Positions 58,992 through 64,000 of a stretch of DNA of 64,000 nt are shown piece by piece. The stretch's first letter is position 1, and every line of letters starts with the position of its first letter. Location of the stretch: positions 107,597 to 171,596 of the forward strand of contig NZ_JAAZQJ010000010.1 in the NCBI RefSeq assembly GCF_012275375.1. The letters are read 5' to 3'. This DNA is from Dyella sp. SG609. GTDB lineage: Bacteria > Pseudomonadota > Gammaproteobacteria > Xanthomonadales > Rhodanobacteraceae. The notes beneath the pieces are model-generated. The model saw only the letters and a program-made list of their open reading frames with translations, made no database searches and was not told the origin of the DNA. The position numbers and the translations under genes were made by a program.

Positions 58992-60595
58992 CGAAGCCGG
59001 TCGCTGCCAGCCGGGGCGAGGCGCTTGGCTATGCGCTGGTGTTGCTGCCGTTGCTCGCGCTGGCGGCGTGGTTGTTTTCGTTGCATGCCGGCGCGTTGCA
59101 GTGGCGTGATCCCGGAGCGCTGCGCTGGCTGGAAGCATCGGCGAGCGTGCTCGCATGGCTGGCTTTGATCGCTGCGCTGCATTGGCATCGCCGCAAGCCG
59201 GATGCCAACGATGCGGCAAGCGCCGACGCGCTTTTGATCGCCTGCGCCAGCCAGACCGGCTTCGCCGCGCAGCTGGCGAGCCAGACCGCGGAAAGCTTGC
59301 GCACTGCCGGCATGCCGGTGCGTCTGGTGCCACTGGGCACGCTCGACGAAGCAGCATTGCGCAGCGCCGGCCGCGTGTTGTTCATCGTCAGCACCACGGG
59401 CGAGGGCGACGCACCGGACGAAGCAGCCGCCTTCGAACGAGGCTGCCTCTCCCATATCGGCAATCTTGCCGGCCTGCGCTACGGCCTGCTCGCCCTGGGC
59501 GACAGCGACTACGCCGACTTCTGCGGCTTCGGCCACCGCCTGCGCCATTGGCTGGCGCAATCCGGCGCGCAGCCGCTGTTCGATCCGGTGGAAGTGGACA
59601 ACGGCGACGCCGGCGCGCTGCGCCATTGGCAACACCATCTGGCCATGCTCAGCGGCGCCACCGAGATGCCCGATTGGCAACGGGCGCCGTATGGAAGTTG
59701 GCGGCTGGCCGAGCGCCGGTTGCTCAATCCGGGCAGCCTGGGTGGCCCTTGCTTCCATCTCGCCTTGCGGCCGGAAGATGGCGCGCTGGCATGGGAAGCC
59801 GGCGACATCGCGGAGATCGAACCGCGCCATGCCGCGGATACGGTGTGTCGATGGCTGGCCGCCACCGGATTCGATGGCACGACCGTGGCCGGCAACGAAA
59901 CCTTGCTGGACCGCCTCGCGCGCAGCCATCTCCCCGAACCCGCGGACGTCGCCGGCCTCGACGCGGCAAGCCTCGCCGCGCAACTGCAGGCATTGCCGCA
60001 TCGCGAATACTCCATCGCCTCGATTCCCGCCGACGGTGCGCTGCACCTGCTGGTGCGCCGGATGCAACACGGCGACGGGCGCGCGGGCCTGGGCTCCGGT
60101 TGGCTGACGCAACATGCGCAGTTGGCTTCGCCCATCGCACTGCGCATCCGCGCCAACCCCTCGTTCCGCCCACCGGCCGCGGAGTTGCCGCTCATCCTGA
60201 TCGGCAACGGCACCGGCCTGGCCGGCCTGCGCGCACTGCTGAAGGCGCGCATCGCCGCTGGCGCGCGCCGCCACTGGCTGCTGTTCGGCGAGCGCCAGCC
60301 CGATCGCGATTTCTTTCACCGCGACGAACTCGAACGCTGGCAGCGCGAAGGCTGGCTGGAACGGCTGGACCTGGCCTGGTCGCGCGAACCGGCGGCGCCG
60401 GCCTATGTGCAGCAGCGCGTGCGCGAGTCCGCCGCGCTATTGCGGAGCTGGGTCGAACAAGGCGCAGCGATCCGCGTATGCGGCAGCCTCGCCGGCATGG
60501 CGCCGGCCGTGGACGAAGCCCTGCGCGAGGTCTTGGGCGACGAGCGGCTCGAGCAGATGCGCATGGATGGACGCTACCGAAGAGACGTCTACTGA
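58988..60595 (+). CDS. Membrane-anchored CysJ-like diflavin reductase
   Basis: 535 residues from GTG 58988, overlapping the apbE stop. Two N-terminal spans (about 13-30, 47-63), a flavodoxin-like FMN domain (IACASQTGFA, VSTTGEGDAPDEA, LALGDSDYADFCGFG), a FAD domain with REYSIASIP, and an NADPH domain (ILIGNGTGLAGLRALL, terminal YRRDVY). It should bring electrons from cytosolic NADPH to the membrane PepSY protein. No CysI partner is present, so it is not an assimilatory sulfite reductase. Confidence 0.9.
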   Translation: MTKPVAASRGEALGYALVLLPLLALAAWLFSLHAGALQWRDPGALRWLEASASVLAWLALIAALHWHRRKPDANDAASADALLIACASQTGFAAQLASQTAESLRTAGMPVRLVPLGTLDEAALRSAGRVLFIVSTTGEGDAPDEAAAFERGCLSHIGNLAGLRYGLLALGDSDYADFCGFGHRLRHWLAQSGAQPLFDPVEVDNGDAGALRHWQHHLAMLSGATEMPDWQRAPYGSWRLAERRLLNPGSLGGPCFHLALRPEDGALAWEAGDIAEIEPRHAADTVCRWLAATGFDGTTVAGNETLLDRLARSHLPEPADVAGLDAASLAAQLQALPHREYSIASIPADGALHLLVRRMQHGDGRAGLGSGWLTQHAQLASPIALRIRANPSFRPPAAELPLILIGNGTGLAGLRALLKARIAAGARRHWLLFGERQPDRDFFHRDELERWQREGWLERLDLAWSREPAAPAYVQQRVRESAALLRSWVEQGAAIRVCGSLAGMAPAVDEALREVLGDERLEQMRMDGRYRRDVY

Positions 60596-60597
60596 AG

Positions 60598-60691
60598 GCG
60601 CAGGTTGGGGTGAGCCGCAGGCGAACCCCAACCATGCGATGCGCCAAGGGCGGGCCTGTTGGGGTTCGCCTGTGGCTCACCCCAACCTGCG
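60598..60691. repeat. Type A palindromic repeat before the M1 peptidase
   Basis: Arms GCGCAGGTTGGGGTGAGCCGCAGGCG and CGCCTGTGGCTCACCCCAACCTGCG flank a 30-nt spacer; it begins 3 nt after the reductase stop. It shows compensatory C/G changes from other copies (CAGGTT/AACCTG), evidence that pairing is conserved. Confidence 0.85.
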
Positions 60692-60771
60692 TGTCTTAAG
60701 CGTGACCTTTGGCCTATGCCTCGACCCGTGCCCATGGCGCAACCTGCCGTATCACCTGGGGAGAGACAAAG

Positions 60772-63003
60772 ATGGTGGGACGAGGGGGCAGGACCATAGG
60801 ACTGCTGCTGGCGCTGGCCGCCGCATGGGCAGTGCTCGGACAGGACGCACCGGCGCCGGCGAGCAGCAGCCCGCCAGCGCAGCCGGCAGTGGCGCCGGCA
60901 CCCGCCGCGCCAGCCGAGATTCCGCTCGCCGGCGCCAACGCCGCCGGTGCGCGCCAGGCCAGCGCGCCGAATGCATGGGGCGGCGAACGCAGCGGGAATG
61001 AGCCGACGCTGTCCGATCGCGTGGTCGGCTACCGCATCGACGCGGAGCTCGATGCCGCCAAGCACGCCGTCACCGGCAGCGAGCAGATGACCTGGCGCAA
61101 CCGCAGCGACCGTCCGGTGCGCAGCGTCTACCTGCATCTGTACCTCAACGCCTTCAAGAACGAAGGCAGCACCTTCTTCACCGAACGCCACGTGCTTACC
61201 GCGCACGGACGCTCGCGCGGCGCGGCGACGCTGAAGAAAGGGCAGTGGGGCTATATCGATCTCAAGCGCGTGCAGCAGGGCAGCGCGGCGCTGAAGTGGA
61301 GCTTCGTGCAGCCGGACGGCGGCCCGAAGACCGATCAGACCGTGGTGCGCGTGGACCTGGCCCAGCCGGTCGGCGCGGGCGAAACGCTTACCCTCGATAT
61401 CGACTTCCTCAGCCAGTTGCCGCGCGTGGTCGAGCGCACCGGCTGGTGGGGCGATTTCAATCTGGTTGCGCAGTGGTTCCCGAAGATCGCGGTGCTGGAA
61501 CTGCCGGGCGAGCGCGGCGCCGGGGAAGTGCGCTGGAACGCCCACGAATTCCATTTCAATAGCGAGTTCTACGCCGACTTCGGCAGCTACGACGTGCGCC
61601 TCACCGTGCCCTCCGACTACACCGTCGGCGCGGTTGGCGAACAGCAGGGTGCGCCGACCCAGGCCAATGGCAAGAGCACCTATCACTTCGTGCAGGGCGA
61701 CGTGCACGACTTCGCCTGGGTCGCCGCCAAAGGCTATCAGACGCTGGACGGCAGCTTCACCGGGCCGGGCGTGCCCAAGGTTGCCGTGCGCGTGATCTAT
61801 CCGCCGGAATACAAGGCCAGCGCGCAGCCGGTGCTGAAGGCGACCACCGATTCGCTGGAGTTCTTCTCGCGCACGCTCGGCGCGTATCCGTACCGCACCG
61901 TCACCGCGGTGGTGCCGCCGTACAACGGCGCCGAAGCGGGTGGCATGGAATACCCGACCTTCTTCACCGCGGAAGGTTATTCCAAGATCGACGCGCAGAC
62001 CTCGGACCAGTGGGAAATCGACTTCGTCACCATCCACGAATTCGGCCACGGCTATTTCTACGGCCTGCTCGCCTCGAACGAATTCGAGGAGCCGATGCTC
62101 GACGAAGGCCTCAACGAGTATTGGGACGAGCGCATGCTGCGCGAGCGCAACCAGCCGATCCTGGTGCCCAGCTCGTTCGCCGCGCGCATCGGCATCCATC
62201 CGTCGATGGACGTGTTCGTGCAGGAGCGCCTCGGTGCCGGGCTGAAGTCGCCGTACGACCCGCTGTCGGAGAACGCGTGGAACCGCTTCTCCAGCAGCAG
62301 CTACGGCACGGTCTATTCGCGCACCGCCACGGCCATGCACGACCTGGAAGAGCGCCTGGGCAAGCCGGTGATGGAGAAGGCCTTCCGCGAGTATTACCGG
62401 CGCTGGCACTTCCGCCATCCGTCGGTGGCGGATCTGCGTGCCGTGCTGATCGATGTGTCCGGCGACGCGAAGAACGTCAACGAGATCTTCGACCAGTACG
62501 TCTACGGCACCTCGTTCATCGACGACCGCATCGCCTCGATCGATAACGACGAAGTGCTGCCGCAGGCCGGCGTGTTCGACAAGGACGGCAAGCGCGACGA
62601 AGTCGTCGCGGACGACCTGGAAAAGCAGCTCGACAAGCAGCGCGAGAGCTGGGAGAAGGCGCATAAGAACGCCAAGTCGTGGGAGGGGCCGTTCCCCTGG
62701 CGCGGCACGGTGACGGTGGTGCGCGAGGGCGCGCCGGTGCCGCAGCTGCTGCGGGTGACGTTTGCCGACGGCAGCCACGAGGACGTGCGCTGGAACGACA
62801 ACCGCCGCTGGGCGCGCTTCGTGTTCGACAAGCCGTCGAAGCTGGTCTCGGCCGAGCTCGATCCGGAGCACAAGATCCTGCTCGACGCCGACAAATTGAA
62901 CGACAGCCGCACCACCAAGGCGAACGCCGCGGCCTCGCGCCGCTGGACGTCCGACATGGCAGCGCTGCTGCAGGCTTTTTACTCCTTCCTGGTGACGCTG
63001 TGA
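60772..63003 (+). CDS. M1-family zinc aminopeptidase-like protein
   Basis: 743 residues: signal peptide or N-anchor (about 7-24), Ala/Pro-rich linker (about 26-60), then an M1 fold. Exopeptidase-type motif GGMEYPTFF replaces GAMEN; zinc site TIHEFGHGYFYGLLASNEFEEPMLDEGLNEY gives HEFGH plus downstream Glu (split: HEFGHGYFYG, NEFEEPMLDEG). ATG 60772 follows GGGGAGAG; 60709 is a weaker alternative. The stop overlaps the next start (TGATG), so it is coupled to the membrane protein. Confidence 0.9.
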   Translation: MVGRGGRTIGLLLALAAAWAVLGQDAPAPASSSPPAQPAVAPAPAAPAEIPLAGANAAGARQASAPNAWGGERSGNEPTLSDRVVGYRIDAELDAAKHAVTGSEQMTWRNRSDRPVRSVYLHLYLNAFKNEGSTFFTERHVLTAHGRSRGAATLKKGQWGYIDLKRVQQGSAALKWSFVQPDGGPKTDQTVVRVDLAQPVGAGETLTLDIDFLSQLPRVVERTGWWGDFNLVAQWFPKIAVLELPGERGAGEVRWNAHEFHFNSEFYADFGSYDVRLTVPSDYTVGAVGEQQGAPTQANGKSTYHFVQGDVHDFAWVAAKGYQTLDGSFTGPGVPKVAVRVIYPPEYKASAQPVLKATTDSLEFFSRTLGAYPYRTVTAVVPPYNGAEAGGMEYPTFFTAEGYSKIDAQTSDQWEIDFVTIHEFGHGYFYGLLASNEFEEPMLDEGLNEYWDERMLRERNQPILVPSSFAARIGIHPSMDVFVQERLGAGLKSPYDPLSENAWNRFSSSSYGTVYSRTATAMHDLEERLGKPVMEKAFREYYRRWHFRHPSVADLRAVLIDVSGDAKNVNEIFDQYVYGTSFIDDRIASIDNDEVLPQAGVFDKDGKRDEVVADDLEKQLDKQRESWEKAHKNAKSWEGPFPWRGTVTVVREGAPVPQLLRVTFADGSHEDVRWNDNRRWARFVFDKPSKLVSAELDPEHKILLDADKLNDSRTTKANAAASRRWTSDMAALLQAFYSFLVTL

Positions 63004-63905
63004 TGGCCTTCAAGAACTCCCGTCGGGTTTCCCTGGGCGCCTTGTTCGGCGCTCCCGTGGCCGCGCTGCAGTGGCGGCTGTTGCTGCTATGGACGCTGCT
63101 GCTGTTGCTGCCCACCGTGGTGGCAGCGCTGCCGCTGCTGCGCACGCTCAGCCAACTGCTGGATCACTCCGTGCATGCCGAGGCCTGGGCGCAGCACTTC
63201 GATGCGCTGATGTTCGGCGACACCGTGCGCAGCGTGATGAACAACGGCAGTGGCGTGCAGGGCGGTTTTATCGCCGGTGCGGTGCTGACCGTGCTGCTGG
63301 CGCCACTGCTCAATGGCATGGCGGTGGGCGCCGGCCGCGCCGGGCGGCCGCTGGGTTTCGGCCATCTGCTGCAGAGCGGGGTGGTGGAGTACGGCCGCAT
63401 GTTCCGGCTGATGCTGTGGACGGCGCTGCCGTATGCCGCGGCGCTGTGGGCGGTGAAGTGGAGCATGGATCTGCTGGACGACAAGACCGAGGTGGCGGTG
63501 CTGGAGTCGCAGGCGCAGGCGTCGACGCATTGGCTGCTGGCGCTGGCGGTGTTGTTTGTGGTGCTGGCGCAGGTGATCGCTGATTCGGGGCGCGCGGCGT
63601 TTATCGCCGACGTTGGCTTGCGCTCGGCGACCAAGGCGTTGTGGCGCGGGTTTGTGCAACTGGTGCGCAGGCCTTTCAGCAGTTTGCTGGTTTATGTGGT
63701 GGTGACGGTGGTGGGGTTTGGGGTTGCGTTTGCGTTGGGGGTGGCGCGGGTGCATGTCACTGCGGTGGGGGTTGGCGTTTTGCTGGGGTTTTTGCTGATG
63801 CAGGTGGCGGTGATGGCGATGGCTTGGGCGCGGGTGGGGAGGGTGTTTGCGTTGGCGGAGGTGGGGCGCTCACTTGGTGGTGGTGGGCGGCGCGCCGCTT
63901 TTTGA
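63003..63905 (+). CDS. Polytopic membrane protein of unknown function coupled to M1 peptidase
   Basis: 300 residues with about six spans (25-45, 90-110, 135-155, 175-200, 225-245, 255-280). No motif recognised. The last third has a run of GTG/GGG-rich codons, so codon use there is less optimised. It is translated by stop-start overlap with the M1 peptidase and probably forms a membrane partner for it. Confidence 0.75.
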   Translation: MAFKNSRRVSLGALFGAPVAALQWRLLLLWTLLLLLPTVVAALPLLRTLSQLLDHSVHAEAWAQHFDALMFGDTVRSVMNNGSGVQGGFIAGAVLTVLLAPLLNGMAVGAGRAGRPLGFGHLLQSGVVEYGRMFRLMLWTALPYAAALWAVKWSMDLLDDKTEVAVLESQAQASTHWLLALAVLFVVLAQVIADSGRAAFIADVGLRSATKALWRGFVQLVRRPFSSLLVYVVVTVVGFGVAFALGVARVHVTAVGVGVLLGFLLMQVAVMAMAWARVGRVFALAEVGRSLGGGGRRAAF

Positions 63906-64000
63906 TCGTCATTCCGGCGTAGGCCGGACGAGCGCGTAGCGCGAAGAACGCCCGCAGGGCGGCCCCGAAGGGGTGAGCGAAGCGAATCATCCAGTGACGG
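63904..64000. repeat. Type B repeat at window end
   Basis: GTCATTCCGGCGTAGGCCGGACGAGCGCG ... GCCCCGAAGGGGTGAGCGAAGCGAATCATCCAGTGACGG (relevant halves GTCATTCCGGC and ATCCAGTGACG). Inverse of the element at 33930-34115 with the same inner CCCCGAAGGGGTGAGCG block; it may continue past the window. Confidence 0.7.

Noticed and set aside
58988..60595. Sulfite reductase alpha subunit of cysteine synthesis
   Set aside because: It has N-terminal membrane spans, no cysI or cysH beside it, and it is coupled to apbE in a Fur-box operon.

Overview
The window is GC-rich gammaproteobacterial DNA. It most resembles Xanthomonadales, and within them the Rhodanobacteraceae (Dyella, Rhodanobacter and Luteibacter relatives). 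This placement is inferred from gene content, not from a database search: queA-tgt-yajC-secD-secF synteny, an Oar-like TonB-dependent receptor, an Rrf2-sufBCDS operon, a Fur box of the Pseudomonas/Xanthomonas type, and many small palindromic intergenic repeats. The DNA is mostly chromosomal housekeeping and physiology. There is no prophage, no transposase and no CRISPR array.

Layout. 1-592: 5' part of a class III aminotransferase (minus strand). 891-5651: ABC exporter, two tandem DesK-type histidine kinases and a LuxR-type regulator in one overlapping operon. 5654-9231: an RNA-repair locus with a strong promoter under an inverted repeat, a 33-codon ORF and a terminator, then two tandem tRNA-like genes, a run of hairpins, a slipin with a triplicated N-terminal module, and RtcB. 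9655-13354: a DUF3142 lipoprotein and a large unknown envelope protein. 13428-19290: queuosine synthesis (queA, tgt) and Sec accessory proteins (yajC, secD, secF). 19825-22917: TonB receptor. 23040-25946 (minus): sterol-desaturase-like hydroxylase and the AmgK/MurU cell-wall recycling pair. 26221-27910 (minus): glnK-amtB behind a sigma-54 promoter. 28156-33894: Rrf2 regulator and sufB, an LprI-like gene, sufC, sufD and sufS, all overlapping or 1 nt apart. 34201-42326: M13 peptidase, Fe-S-type HTH regulator with a divergent MFS gene, Fe superoxide dismutase, beta-propeller protein, GNAT, Rieske ferredoxin and a cupin. 42329-47397 (minus): five-gene tripartite ABC exporter. 47652-49824: HAD phosphatase and a second class III aminotransferase. 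50223-53404: YadA-type adhesin converging on an orphan fimbrial tip adhesin. 53640-55771 (minus): two-component system. 55979-60595: Fur-box operon for an extracytosolic flavin reductase (PepSY membrane protein, DUF2271, DUF4198, ApbE, CysJ-like diflavin reductase). 60772-63905: M1 peptidase and a polytopic membrane protein.

The best candidate for an undescribed system is 5654-9231. Two tRNA-like RNAs with short acceptor stems sit 5 nt apart. One has an encoded CCA but lacks the universal U33, and their anticodon loops are partly complementary. A highly structured leader follows, then slipin and the RtcB RNA ligase. This suggests that dedicated tRNA mimics are substrates, sensors or decoys for the repair system. 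The second is 55821-60595, where the DUF2271 protein carries the DxxSGAT flavinylation motif recognised by ApbE while the ApbE encoded beside it shows no signal peptide. Third, an LprI-like periplasmic protein gene is embedded, with tight coupling, inside the suf operon.
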